Source: an uncultured Collinsella sp. (GTDB lineage Bacteria > Actinomycetota > Coriobacteriia > Coriobacteriales > Coriobacteriaceae). Taken from it: DNA of 39,719 nucleotides. Both the position numbers and the translations under genes were made by a program. The notes beneath the pieces were generated by a model. The model had not been told where the DNA came from, ran no database searches, and saw only the letters and a list, made by a program, of their open reading frames with translations. Numbering within the stretch: the stretch's first letter is position 1; every line of letters starts with the position of its first letter. Where the stretch lies: assembly GCA_959027945.1 (NCBI GenBank), contig CAUFRO010000020.1:1-39719 (forward strand), written 5' to 3'. Shown in pieces: positions 24,266 through 32,446 of this stretch.

Positions 24266-25405
24266 ATGGAACTCGATAGACAACAACTCAAGCGACTGCG
24301 TGAACGCCATCACCGGCGCCACGGCATCCGCCCTGCCCATAGTGAGGTCATGGAGAACGCCGGCCGTTTCCTAAAGCGCGCGTTCAACATTCGCGAGGGA
24401 CGCGCGCCCTATCACGTGATCCGCAAGCGTTTTGTAAACGGGGCGCGTCTGACTGGCTCTCACCTGTGTATCCTCATCATCGCCATGCTCATCGCGAGCA
24501 TCGGCCTCGATATCGACTCGGACATCGCCATCGTGGGCGCCATGCTCATCTGCCCGCTCATGGGTTCGGTTCTTGCCATGGCATACGGCATTGCCACGCT
24601 CGACCGCGAGATCACCGTCGAAGCCGTCGCCAGCCTTGCGCTGCAAATGGCCTTTTGCCTGGTCACATCCACGTTGTACTTTAAGCTCTCGCCCCTCGGC
24701 ACCACCACGGCCGCCATTATCGACAACTCGACGCCCACCGTGTGGGACCTTGCCGTCGCGCTTGCGGGCGGCTTTGCGGGTGGCCTGGGCAACTCGCGCG
24801 ACCAGGAACCCGCCACGCTCATCGCCGGCGTGGCCGTGGCGACCGCGCTCATGCCACCTCTGTGCGCGGCGGGCTATGGCATCGCCATCGCAAGCGGGTC
24901 GCTGTTTCTCTCGGCGCTCTACGAGTTTGGCATCAACGTCGTCTTTATCGCGCTGGCGGCCGAAGCCGTATTGCTTCTTTTGCGTGTACCGCTCAAGCGT
25001 GATCTCAACGGCGACGGCATTGTGACCGCCGAGGAAAATGCCGAGGTCGACGAGCTGTCACGCAAAGTGCGCCGCCGCATCATCGTGGGCACGGTGATCT
25101 TTGCCATCCCCTGCATTATTATGACGGCGGGCTCCATTGGCTCGGCGCAGGCCGGCGTGCAGGACGGCTACGGCGTCACAGAGACCACACGCGAGCTTGC
25201 CGCGGTGCTGCCGGGCTTTAAGGATTACACCGTCGCCGTCGAGACCTCGGCTGCCGAGGGCGAGGAAGAGGGCATCGTCGAGCGCGAGGTTGTCGCCCAC
25301 GTGACGACAAGTGAGGCGCTCGGGGCGCACGACCGCCACGTCGCCCGCAAGCTCATCGACCTCAACGTACCCGAACTCGATCGCGTGGAGTTCGATGTGG
25401 AGTAA
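24266..25405 (+). CDS. DUF389 family membrane protein
   Basis: Integral membrane protein of the DUF389 (TIGR00341-type) family; function unknown. The 379-residue protein has a basic N-terminus of ~70 residues, then about six helices. The conserved core is GAMLICPLMGSVLAMAYGIA, followed by GLGNSRDQEPATLIAGVAVA and TALMPPLCAAGYGIA. A charged loop with an EF-hand-like DLNGDGIVTAEE sequence and a soluble C-terminal region end it. The frame is open upstream, but the ATG at 24266 has GAGGTG five bases before it and gives a family-like start. It is monocistronic. Confidence 0.88.
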   Translation: MELDRQQLKRLRERHHRRHGIRPAHSEVMENAGRFLKRAFNIREGRAPYHVIRKRFVNGARLTGSHLCILIIAMLIASIGLDIDSDIAIVGAMLICPLMGSVLAMAYGIATLDREITVEAVASLALQMAFCLVTSTLYFKLSPLGTTTAAIIDNSTPTVWDLAVALAGGFAGGLGNSRDQEPATLIAGVAVATALMPPLCAAGYGIAIASGSLFLSALYEFGINVVFIALAAEAVLLLLRVPLKRDLNGDGIVTAEENAEVDELSRKVRRRIIVGTVIFAIPCIIMTAGSIGSAQAGVQDGYGVTETTRELAAVLPGFKDYTVAVETSAAEGEEEGIVEREVVAHVTTSEALGAHDRHVARKLIDLNVPELDRVEFDVE

Positions 25406-25481
25406 TGCGGAGCATGGGATGGCTCCCGCGCACAGGCGCAAGTCGCGGCGAGGCTCAGACGCGACGCAGGCACATGCAAAA

Positions 25482-25522
25482 AGCGGGACGTAGTTCACAC
25501 CCGCGCCCCGCTCGCTGTTTTA
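25482..25522 (+). terminator. Intrinsic terminator downstream of the DUF389 gene
   Basis: The stem 25482-25490 with 25504-25512 (AGCGGGACG against CGCCCCGCT, one mismatch) is followed by CGCTGTTTTATT. It lies 77 bases after the stop and close to the convergent hypothetical gene. Confidence 0.6.
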
Positions 25523-25532
25523 TTGCCGTGAA

Positions 25533-25982
25533 TCAACTGTCCGGATCGACATCGCCAGACTCCACCGTAAACGCCGGATCGGTGCTCACAAGATAAAATC
25601 GGGTCACCTTAGTATTTCTAATTAGGTAAATCTGCCCTTGATTGCGTCGGCGCGATATATATGCAACGTGAACCGTGCCGAATTCTTCGCCGTTTTCCTT
25701 CTTTAATACCAGGATATTGGGATCGTCCGTACGCTTAAACTGCCCGTCAACGCAGCTGCCGTCTTTGTCGACCAGTTGCCACCGATGGTTATCCTCTTCA
25801 AGAAAGGCCAGGGTTTCCAGACTCGTCTTGTCGTCCCGATAGTAACCGTCAATGGCAAACCCTTCGGAAGCGCATTCCCGCATATAGGACGTTTCTCGGC
25901 TTATAGCAAACAGCCCTGTAACGCCCAGGAGCACAGCCAAGCAGACCACTGCAAGGGTTATCAAAATAGCACGGCGACCCAT
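25533..25982 (-). CDS. Hypothetical membrane-anchored protein
   Basis: I do not recognise this 149-residue protein. One N-terminal hydrophobic helix (residues ~5-26, ILITLAVVCLAVLLGVTGLF) is followed by an extracytoplasmic domain of ~120 residues, with two cysteines (in MRECASEG and DGSCVDGQ) that could form a disulfide. No lipobox is evident. The domain looks beta-rich (HRWQLVDKDGSCVDGQFKR, GQIYLIRNTKVTRFYLV), like small lipocalin-type or DUF4467-type sheets. The ribosome site is weak. The local base composition is less GC-rich than the neighbours, so recent acquisition is possible. Confidence 0.6.
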   Translation of the reverse strand: MGRRAILITLAVVCLAVLLGVTGLFAISRETSYMRECASEGFAIDGYYRDDKTSLETLAFLEEDNHRWQLVDKDGSCVDGQFKRTDDPNILVLKKENGEEFGTVHVAYISRRRNQGQIYLIRNTKVTRFYLVSTDPAFTVESGDVDPDS

Positions 25983-26172
25983 GTTAGCCCAACCGATAGT
26001 TGTTTAACGGAGCGTGAAACATACCTGGAACCTCCGATATTAGGGGGAACGTCGCCAGCAGGCTGGCGACAACTATATGTTTCTAACATCAAACCATATG
26101 GCTGCCACTCGCGGAGGGGGCAACGGCGAACGGCGTGTTTTCATACTCCATTGGTCAAACCTAAGCGCAGCG

Positions 26173-26393
26173 CTACAGCTCGTACTTGTACACGCGGTAG
26201 ATGTACTTCTCGGCTTCCATCTCGTAGGTGGCGATGGGTAGACCGTAGCGGTCGTCTCGTCGTTTGGCAGATAGGTCACACTGTGCTGGCCTGCGTTGAG
26301 CGAAAAATCGCCTTGGGCCTGCAGTAACTTGTCCTCAAAGCCCGAACCGGCCCAGAAATCGGGCAAGCCCACGGAAGGCTGTAGCAAGGTCAT
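26173..26393 (-). pseudogene. Frameshifted gene remnant
   Basis: From 26393 one frame reads TLLQPSVGLPDFWAGSG and continues to TYLPND (near 26240). Without a one-base correction the frame then runs into low-quality sequence. In the next frame the text resumes as DDRYGLPIATYEMEAEKYIY and ends KYEL with a TAG at 26173-26175. Joined, the two parts give one coherent ~73-residue C-terminal fragment. No ribosome site or N-terminal domain is present, so this is a 5'-truncated and frameshifted relic or a sequencing error. The parent family is not recognised. Confidence 0.6.
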
Positions 26394-26413
26394 TTGCGCA
26401 ACATATGTCCAGC

Positions 26414-26450
26414 AAAAACGGGTGGTAGCCGGTACGGCCACCACCCGTTT
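26414..26450 (-). terminator. Intrinsic terminator of the activase gene
   Basis: The stem 26416-26430 with 26436-26450 (AAACGGGTGGT, one mismatch, GCC) is followed by TTTTTG on the minus strand, 29 bases after the stop codon. Confidence 0.9.
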
Positions 26451-26478
26451 GTCTCATATCCAGCCCATAGCAGGCCAG

Positions 26479-29400
26479 CTACTTCTTAATGCCGCGTCCC
26501 AGGCGCTCAGCGACCGACGCCACGGCGCTCTCATCGACCGAACCGCAGCTCACGCAGCCGTCGTGGGCACGCATCTGGCCGGTGACCTCATCCATCGCGA
26601 GCGGCGCCACCTTCTCAAGCTTAAAGCCCTTGCCGGCGCGCATGTTTTCCTTGGCCACGCTGATCATGAGCTTAATACGGTTGAGCTGGTTGACCTCGGA
26701 CGCACCAGGATCATAGTCCACCGCAACGATGTTGCTCTCGGGATGCTGGCGGCGCAGCTCCTTAATCACGGCCTTGCCCACCACGTGATTGGGCAGGCAC
26801 GCGAAGGGCTGCGTGCAGATGATGTTGGGCGCACCGTGGTCAATCAGATCGAGCATCTCAGCCGTGAGCAGCCAGCCCTCGCCCATGTTGTTGCACACCG
26901 AAAGCACCGTGCGGGCCTTGTCGGCCATGGTGCCGATGCGCTCGGGCGCCTCGAAGCGGCGGGACTTCTCGAGCATCTCCTCCACCGGCGTGCGCATCCA
27001 GTCCACGAGCTTGATGAGCGCCTGCATACCAGCGCGCGTGGTAGCGGAGCTTCCCAACTCGTCCTTCTGCAGCTCGGCGTTGCTCATGGAGTACAGGAAA
27101 AAGTCGAGCAGACCCGGCACCACGGCCTCGCAGCCCTCGCGCTCGATGACATCGACCACGTGGTTGTTGGCTGTGGGATGGAACTTGACCAGGATCTCGC
27201 CGACCACGCCCACGCGCGGCTTGGTACCCTCGCCCACGAGCGGCATGGTGTCGAACGCGCGGATGGCCTCGCGGCACAGCTTGGTGTAGTTGTGGCGGTT
27301 AAACTTGGGCGCCAGCTTGCGAGCGCGCGCCATGTACTCCTCGTAGAGCGCGTTGGCGGCACCGGGCGTAGCCTCGTACGGGCGGCAGCGATAGAGCATC
27401 TGCATCATCACGTCGCCAAAGAGCACCGCGTAGACTGCCTGCTTAAGCAGCGCCGGCGTAATCTTAAAGCCAGGGTTGTCCTCGCCCAGCGCCACGGCCG
27501 AAAGCGAGATCACCGGGATCTCGGGGTGGCCGCTCTCGCGCAGGGCCTTGCGGATGAGTGCGATGTAGTTGGTGGCACGGCAGCCGCCGCCGGTCTGGCT
27601 GATAACCACGGCTGTCTTGGACAGGTCGTATCGACCGCTCTCGATGGCCTCCATGATCTGGCCCGTCACCAGGATCGACGGATAGCAGATGTCGTTGTTC
27701 ACGTAGCGCAGGCCGGCCTCGACGGCATCGTGATCGGTCGAGGGCAGCAGCTCCAAGTTGTAGCCAGCACCACGGAACACCTCTTTGACCAGGTCAAAGT
27801 GGATCGGCGCCATCTGCGGGCACAGGATGGTGTAGCCCTCCTCGCGCATCTGCTCGGTAAAGGGCACCTTGGGCCACGCGGTCGAAGCACTCTCGCGCTG
27901 CGCCTCGAACGTGTACTTACGGCTCGCGAACGCGGGGGCATCCGTGGAGGGCGCCACCGGCGCGGCATCGCCCTGCTCGTAAGTCTCGCCCGCGGCCGTA
28001 GCCTCGGCCAAGCGCTCGGCCTCCTGGTCCTTGAGCGCCGCCATGAGCGAGCGAATACGGATACGCGCGGCGCCCAAGTTGGACACCTCGTCAATCTTGA
28101 GCACGGTGTAAATCTTGCCGCTGGCCTCCAGGATCTCCTGCACCTGATCAGTGGTCAGAGCGTCCAGGCCGCAGCCGAAGGAATTGAGCTGGATCAGGTC
28201 CAGGTCGTTGCGCATCGTCACAAAACGGGCGACGGCGTACAGGCGGCTGTGATACATCCACTGATCGACGACGCGAATCGGACGCTCGGGCTTCACCAGA
28301 TGCGCGAGCGAATCCTCGGTAAAGACCGCAAAGCCAAAGCTCGAGATAAGCTCGGGCAGGGCATGGTTGATCTCGGGGTCGTTATGGTAGGGACGACCGG
28401 CGAGTACGATGCCGTGGCCGCCGTGGTCCTCGACCCACTTAAGGGCCTCCTCGCCCATGGTCTGGATGTCCTCGTGAAAACGCGCGTCGGCCTCGTAGGC
28501 GGCGTTGACGGCGGCATCGACCTCAGAGCGCGTGATCTTGGGACCGCGCACGCGACCGCGACCGGCCTCAGCATCGGCCACACGGTCGACGGCGAGCACC
28601 TGGTATAGACGGCGCTTGAGCTCGGTCTTGTCGTGATAGGGCACAAACGGGTACAGGAACTCGATGTTCTGCTCACGGATCTCGTCGATGTTGAGCGCCA
28701 GCGCCGTGGGGTAGCTCATGACGATGGGGCAGTTATAGCAGTTGCCGGCGGTCGGATCCTCCTTGCGCTCCCAGCGCACGCACGGCATCCAGATAAAGTC
28801 GACGTCACGGTCAATGAGGTTCATCACGTGGCCGTGGCTCATCTTGGCCGGATAGCACACGCTCTCGGACGGCATGGACTCGATGCCCGCCTGGTAGGTC
28901 TTTTTGCTCGACTGGTCGGACAGCTGCACGCTAAAGCCCAGGCGCGTAAAGAACGCATGCCAGAAGGGGTAGTTCTCGTACATGTTGAGTGCGCGCGGGA
29001 TACCCACGGTGCCGCGCGGGGCCTCGTCGGGGCTCAGGACCTCGCGGTCAAAGAGCAGCTCGTTTTTCTTTTTGAAGAGGTTGGGGGCCTCAGTCTTCTG
29101 CTTTTTGTGGCCGGCGCCCTTCTCGCAGCGGTTGCCGGTAATGAAGCGCCTACCGCCGCCAAAGTCGTTGACGGTAAGCTGGCAGTTGTTGGAGCAACGG
29201 CCGCAGCGGACATGCTTTTGCGTCACGGTGAGGTGCGCGATGTCCTCAGCCGAAAGAATGGTCGAGGTGCCGTCGGCGCCGGCGCGATCGCGGGCGAGCA
29301 GGGCCGCACCGTAGGCGCCCATGCAGCCGGCGATGTCGGGACGCACGGCATGAACGCCGGTGAGCTGCTCAAACGCGCGCAGCGTGGCATCGGACATAAA

Positions 29401-31260
29401 GGTGCCGCCCTGGACGATTACCTGGCTGCCGATCTCCTTGGGATCGCGCAGCTTAATGACCTTGAACAGGGCATTCTTGATGACGGAATAGGACAGGCCG
29501 GCCGCGATGTCGCCCACCGTGGCGCCTTCCTTTTGCGCCTGCTTGACGCGCGAGTTCATAAAGACCGTGCAGCGGCTGCCCAGGTCGACGGGGGCCTTGG
29601 CATGGATGGCGGCATCGGCGAACGCGCGCACGTCCATGTTCATAGACACGGCGAAGCTCTCGATAAAGCTACCGCAACCCGACGAGCAAGCCTCGTTGAG
29701 CATGATGTGCTCGATGACGCCGTCCTTGACGCGCAGGCACTTCATGTCCTGGCCGCCAATGTCCAGAATGAACTCGACGCCGGGCAGGAACGCCTTGGCG
29801 CCGCGCAGGTGCGCGACGGTCTCGATCTCGCCGGAATCGGCCTTGAGGGCCTCGATGAGCAGCGCCTCGCCGTAGCCCGTGGTGGTCACGTGGCCGATGG
29901 TGCAGCCCGCAGGGATGTGGTTGTAGAAATCGGCCATGATGACCTTGGCCGTGCCTAGGATGTCGCCGTTGTTGTTGCCGTACCAGGTGTGCAGCAGCTG
30001 ACCGTCCTCGCCCACGAGCGCGGCCTTCATGGTGGTGGAGCCGGCGTCGATGCCGATGAACACGCGGCCGGTGTAGCCGTCGAGCTTGCCCTTGGGAACG
30101 ACTTCCTGGTCGTGGCGGGTCTTGAACTCGACAAAGTCCTCGTCGGTGGCAAAGAGCGGGTCCAGACGCTCGACCTCGGCACCCTGCGTGTCACCCAGGG
30201 CATCGATGGCCTCGATGAGCTGCGGGAACGTGCTGAGCTTGTTGGACTCGTGCGCCATGGCGGCGCCGCTCGCCACAAACAGGTGAGCGTTTTGGGGCAC
30301 GATACGGTGCTCCTCGTCCAGGTTGAGCGTGAGGTAGAAGCGGTGACGCAGCTCGGAGAGATACTGCAGCGGGCCGCCCAGGAAGGCGACGTTGCCGCGG
30401 ATGGGACGGCCGCACGCCAGGCCCGAGATGGTCTGGGTCACGACGGCCTGGAAGATGGAGGCGGCCACGTCTTCGGGGCGGGCACCCTCGTTGAGCAGCG
30501 GCTGCACGTCGGTCTTGGCAAAAACGCCGCAACGACTGGCGATGGGATAGATGGTGGTGGCGTTGGCCGCGAGTTCGTTAAGGCCGCTGGCGTCGGTGTG
30601 CAGCAGAGTGGCCATCTGGTCGATGAAGGCGCCCGTACCGCCGGCGCAGGTGCCGTTCATGCGCTGCTCGATGCCGTTATCGAAGTAGATGATCTTGGCG
30701 TCCTCGCCGCCCAGCTCGATGGCGACATCGGTGGCCGGGATGAGGGTCTCGACGGCACGCTTACTGGCGATGACCTCCTGGACAAACTCCAGGTCGAGCC
30801 ACTGGGACAGCAGAAGGCCGCCCGAGCCGGTGATGGCGCAGGTCATCTGGGCCGTCGGCAGCACGGTCGCAGCGCCCTCGAACAGGTCGCGGGCGCAGGC
30901 ACGGACGTCGGTGTGGTGGCGCTGGTACTTGGCGTAGACGATCTGGTTGTCGTCGTTGAGCACGGCAAGTTTAACGGTGGTGGAGCCCACGTCGATGCCC
31001 AGGTGCAGGTTGCCGCGAGCGTTCTCGGGGTTGAAGATCGCGCCTTCGGGGGCGTGGGCGGCGGCTACGGGCTCAGCGGCAGTGGCGAGCTCGCTAGCGA
31101 CGGACGTCTCCCCTGCCGCGTTCTTGGCATCGGCAACTGCCTCGGCAACTTTCTCGGCAGCTGCGGTCGCGGCCTTCTGCGCGGCGTCCACCACGGCGGG
31201 CGCGGCCTCGCGTGCGGCAGCGACCATGCGGTCCTTGATGCCCTCGACGAGTTTGCTCAT
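26479..31260 (-). CDS. Fused acyl-CoA dehydratase activase / 2-hydroxyglutaryl-CoA dehydratase-like protein
   Basis: Giant 1593-residue cytoplasmic fusion. Residues 1-75 are an Ala-rich amphipathic extension. Two BadF/HgdC-type ASKHA ATPase domains follow: about 85-340 (DVGSTTVK at 90, Cys205, Cys244) and about 400-660 (DAGSTTMK at 405, Cys525, Cys529, Cys564). The cysteines are placed as ligands for the bridging [4Fe-4S] cluster. A cysteine cluster CGRCSNNC at 686-693 leads into a DUF2229 region (GIPRALNMYENYPFWHAFF), and the rest resembles HgdB-type dehydratase subunits (YNCPIVMSYP, SGRYDLSKTAVVISQTGGGC). Such proteins are thought to use ATP-driven electron transfer; the substrate is unknown. 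The ATG has AGAGGAG upstream and lies 11 bases after the TetR gene. Confidence 0.88.
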   Translation of the reverse strand: MSKLVEGIKDRMVAAAREAAPAVVDAAQKAATAAAEKVAEAVADAKNAAGETSVASELATAAEPVAAAHAPEGAIFNPENARGNLHLGIDVGSTTVKLAVLNDDNQIVYAKYQRHHTDVRACARDLFEGAATVLPTAQMTCAITGSGGLLLSQWLDLEFVQEVIASKRAVETLIPATDVAIELGGEDAKIIYFDNGIEQRMNGTCAGGTGAFIDQMATLLHTDASGLNELAANATTIYPIASRCGVFAKTDVQPLLNEGARPEDVAASIFQAVVTQTISGLACGRPIRGNVAFLGGPLQYLSELRHRFYLTLNLDEEHRIVPQNAHLFVASGAAMAHESNKLSTFPQLIEAIDALGDTQGAEVERLDPLFATDEDFVEFKTRHDQEVVPKGKLDGYTGRVFIGIDAGSTTMKAALVGEDGQLLHTWYGNNNGDILGTAKVIMADFYNHIPAGCTIGHVTTTGYGEALLIEALKADSGEIETVAHLRGAKAFLPGVEFILDIGGQDMKCLRVKDGVIEHIMLNEACSSGCGSFIESFAVSMNMDVRAFADAAIHAKAPVDLGSRCTVFMNSRVKQAQKEGATVGDIAAGLSYSVIKNALFKVIKLRDPKEIGSQVIVQGGTFMSDATLRAFEQLTGVHAVRPDIAGCMGAYGAALLARDRAGADGTSTILSAEDIAHLTVTQKHVRCGRCSNNCQLTVNDFGGGRRFITGNRCEKGAGHKKQKTEAPNLFKKKNELLFDREVLSPDEAPRGTVGIPRALNMYENYPFWHAFFTRLGFSVQLSDQSSKKTYQAGIESMPSESVCYPAKMSHGHVMNLIDRDVDFIWMPCVRWERKEDPTAGNCYNCPIVMSYPTALALNIDEIREQNIEFLYPFVPYHDKTELKRRLYQVLAVDRVADAEAGRGRVRGPKITRSEVDAAVNAAYEADARFHEDIQTMGEEALKWVEDHGGHGIVLAGRPYHNDPEINHALPELISSFGFAVFTEDSLAHLVKPERPIRVVDQWMYHSRLYAVARFVTMRNDLDLIQLNSFGCGLDALTTDQVQEILEASGKIYTVLKIDEVSNLGAARIRIRSLMAALKDQEAERLAEATAAGETYEQGDAAPVAPSTDAPAFASRKYTFEAQRESASTAWPKVPFTEQMREEGYTILCPQMAPIHFDLVKEVFRGAGYNLELLPSTDHDAVEAGLRYVNNDICYPSILVTGQIMEAIESGRYDLSKTAVVISQTGGGCRATNYIALIRKALRESGHPEIPVISLSAVALGEDNPGFKITPALLKQAVYAVLFGDVMMQMLYRCRPYEATPGAANALYEEYMARARKLAPKFNRHNYTKLCREAIRAFDTMPLVGEGTKPRVGVVGEILVKFHPTANNHVVDVIEREGCEAVVPGLLDFFLYSMSNAELQKDELGSSATTRAGMQALIKLVDWMRTPVEEMLEKSRRFEAPERIGTMADKARTVLSVCNNMGEGWLLTAEMLDLIDHGAPNIICTQPFACLPNHVVGKAVIKELRRQHPESNIVAVDYDPGASEVNQLNRIKLMISVAKENMRAGKGFKLEKVAPLAMDEVTGQMRAHDGCVSCGSVDESAVASVAERLGRGIKK

Positions 31261-31271
31261 TGTCTCTCCTC

Positions 31272-31982
31272 TTAGTTGTTGGACTCGACGGTTGCGGTGG
31301 TGTCGACCGCGTCCTCGAGCTGCAGATTCAATAGCTTCATGCCGTATTCCGGCACGTTGATATCGATGGGTTGGCCATACAGGTCGCCGGGGCGCACAAA
31401 GGCGATAACCGTCATAATGCGCGCCATGGTCTCGGGCGATTCGGTGAGCCCACGCTCAAACCAGCGCTGAATCAGGCCAACCTCGGCACTCACGACATAG
31501 GTAACGTAGTAGTCAAAGAAGGTGCCCAGTGCCAGGCCCAAGATGCCCGTCTGTGCACGCGGCACCACGGCCTCGCGTGCGGTATCGATGATCTTTTTAA
31601 TAAAGGCGGGGTCGCCGCCCGGACCCAGTAGGGCCCCGATAAGGTCGCGATTAGCCGCAAGATAGCGAAGCAGCTCAACCGAACCGGGTGCCGGCTCGAG
31701 CTCGTCGATGTTGCGGTAAAGATCGGGTAATTGAGCTGCGGTGATAAGCTCCACCCGCTCGCGAATCTCGGCAAGCAGGCCGTCCTCGATCTGACTGATA
31801 AAGTCGGGGATATCGCGGTAGTGCGAATAGAACGTTCGACGCGTAAGACCGGCGCGCTCGGTGAGCGACGCGACGTTAATGCGCGAAAGGTCGCCGCTTT
31901 CGGCAAGCTCGCTGGCAAGCGCCTGGCGAAGGGCGCGCTGCGAGCGAAGGGACCGGCGATCACATTTCTCGAGCTGGGACAA
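31272..31982 (-). CDS. TetR/AcrR family transcriptional regulator
   Basis: A 236-residue DNA-binding regulator with an N-terminal TetR helix-turn-helix at about residues 37-56 (VASLTERAGLTRRTFYSHYR), followed by an all-helical ligand domain of the TetR C-terminal type. The start is TTG at 31982 with an excellent AAGGAGG five bases upstream; no ATG fits. The stop is 11 bases from the activase start, so the two form an operon. Palindromes GCACAGTGC and CACACCGTGTG just upstream are probable operators, suggesting autoregulation of the pair. The inducer could be an acyl-CoA or related acid (inference). Confidence 0.9.
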   Translation of the reverse strand: MSQLEKCDRRSLRSQRALRQALASELAESGDLSRINVASLTERAGLTRRTFYSHYRDIPDFISQIEDGLLAEIRERVELITAAQLPDLYRNIDELEPAPGSVELLRYLAANRDLIGALLGPGGDPAFIKKIIDTAREAVVPRAQTGILGLALGTFFDYYVTYVVSAEVGLIQRWFERGLTESPETMARIMTVIAFVRPGDLYGQPIDINVPEYGMKLLNLQLEDAVDTTATVESNN

Positions 31983-32015
31983 GCGTCCTCCTTGTTACTC
32001 AGACTGTACGCTATT

Positions 32016-32046
32016 GCACAGTGCGAGTATTATTGCACACCGTGTG
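32016..32046. promoter_or_regulatory. Candidate TetR operators
   Basis: Two short palindromes, GCACAGTGC (32016-32024) and CACACCGTGTG (32036-32046), are each preceded by ATT and lie about 20 bases apart. They are 34-64 bases upstream of the tetR start, where the promoter should be. Confidence 0.45.
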
Positions 32047-32071
32047 TATCAACACGTAAAGGCAATATTTG

Positions 32072-32105
32072 GAATGTGACAAAGGGCAGTCCCTTTGTCA
32101 CATTC
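32072..32105. repeat. Perfect palindrome with REP-like core
   Basis: The 15-nt arms GAATGTGACAAAGGG (32072-32086) and CCCTTTGTCACATTC (32091-32105) flank CAGT. The arms are nearly the same as in the palindrome at 32824-32854; the two bracket the gene-poor interval. Confidence 0.85.
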
Positions 32106-32159
32106 AGCGACCGCCTAGGTTGTGCCAGTTGTGCCTGGCTTTTGGAGCGGCATTGCCGA

Positions 32160-32188
32160 TTGTTCAAAATGTCATTCGTGGGTAGAAT
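32160..32188 (+). promoter_or_regulatory. Promoter of the candidate antitoxin RNA
   Basis: TTGTTC (32160-32165), an exact 17-bp spacer and TAGAAT (32183-32188) form a good sigma70-type promoter on the plus strand, directed at the 3' end of the small hydrophobic ORF. Confidence 0.55.
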
Positions 32189-32194
32189 AGTGTC

Positions 32195-32278
32195 GACGGC
32201 AGCCCAAGTTCTGGAAAGCTGGGCAGCGCCGTTGCTTGGATTAAGGGGTCAACGCCTTAGCGGCGGCGACCCCTTTTA
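32195..32278 (+). ncRNA. Candidate antisense RNA (type I antitoxin)
   Basis: Start is placed about seven bases after the -10 box. The RNA would end at an intrinsic terminator: AAGGGGTC (32243-32250) pairs with GACCCCTT (32268-32275), with an inner CGCC/GGCG stem and a following TTTT. Length is about 84 nt. It carries a second small stem (GCCCA/TGGGC) near its 5' end. It is convergent with the 41-codon ORF and overlaps its last seven codons and 3' untranslated region, so it can base-pair with that mRNA. No protein is encoded. Existence is inferred from promoter plus terminator only. Confidence 0.5.
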
Positions 32279-32382
32279 CGTTGCTTCGAACGTTGCTTGA
32301 GTGCCTCGGAAAGCCCGACGAGCGCCGTGGAGAACGAGACCAAAGCGGTCAGAAGTCTCACGAAATCAATCAAATCGGTCAT
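32257..32382 (-). CDS. Small hydrophobic peptide, candidate type I toxin
   Basis: A 41-residue ORF starting MTDLIDFVRLLTALV. A single hydrophobic helix (residues ~5-28, with Asp and Arg at its start and Ser/Thr within) is followed by a strongly basic tail ending QRSKQRKRGRRR. Size, single helix and cationic tail fit membrane-depolarising type I toxins such as TisB, without clear identity to one. GGAGG lies eight bases before the ATG at 32382 (a second ATG at 32388 is in frame), and this site is buried in a hairpin. The stop codon lies in the loop of the antisense RNA's terminator stem. Alternatives are a small membrane regulator or a holin-like peptide. Confidence 0.55.
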   Translation of the reverse strand: MTDLIDFVRLLTALVSFSTALVGLSEALKQRSKQRKRGRRR

Positions 32383-32390
32383 GGGCATCA

Positions 32391-32408
32391 CCTCCCATCA
32401 GATGGAGG
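32391..32408 (-). promoter_or_regulatory. Hairpin sequestering the ribosome site of the small peptide
   Basis: On the minus strand CCTCCAT (32408-32402) pairs with AT and GGAGG (32398-32391, one bulged G) around a 3-nt loop. The paired GGAGG is the Shine-Dalgarno sequence of the 41-codon ORF, so translation should be off unless the structure is opened. Confidence 0.55.
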
Positions 32409-32446
32409 GCGCTGCCCGGCACATGGAACTGCCGCCAACAGTATCA

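Noticed and set aside
26296..31275. Long plus-strand open frames opposite the activase gene
   Set aside because: They are antisense shadows; the minus strand has clear conserved motifs throughout.
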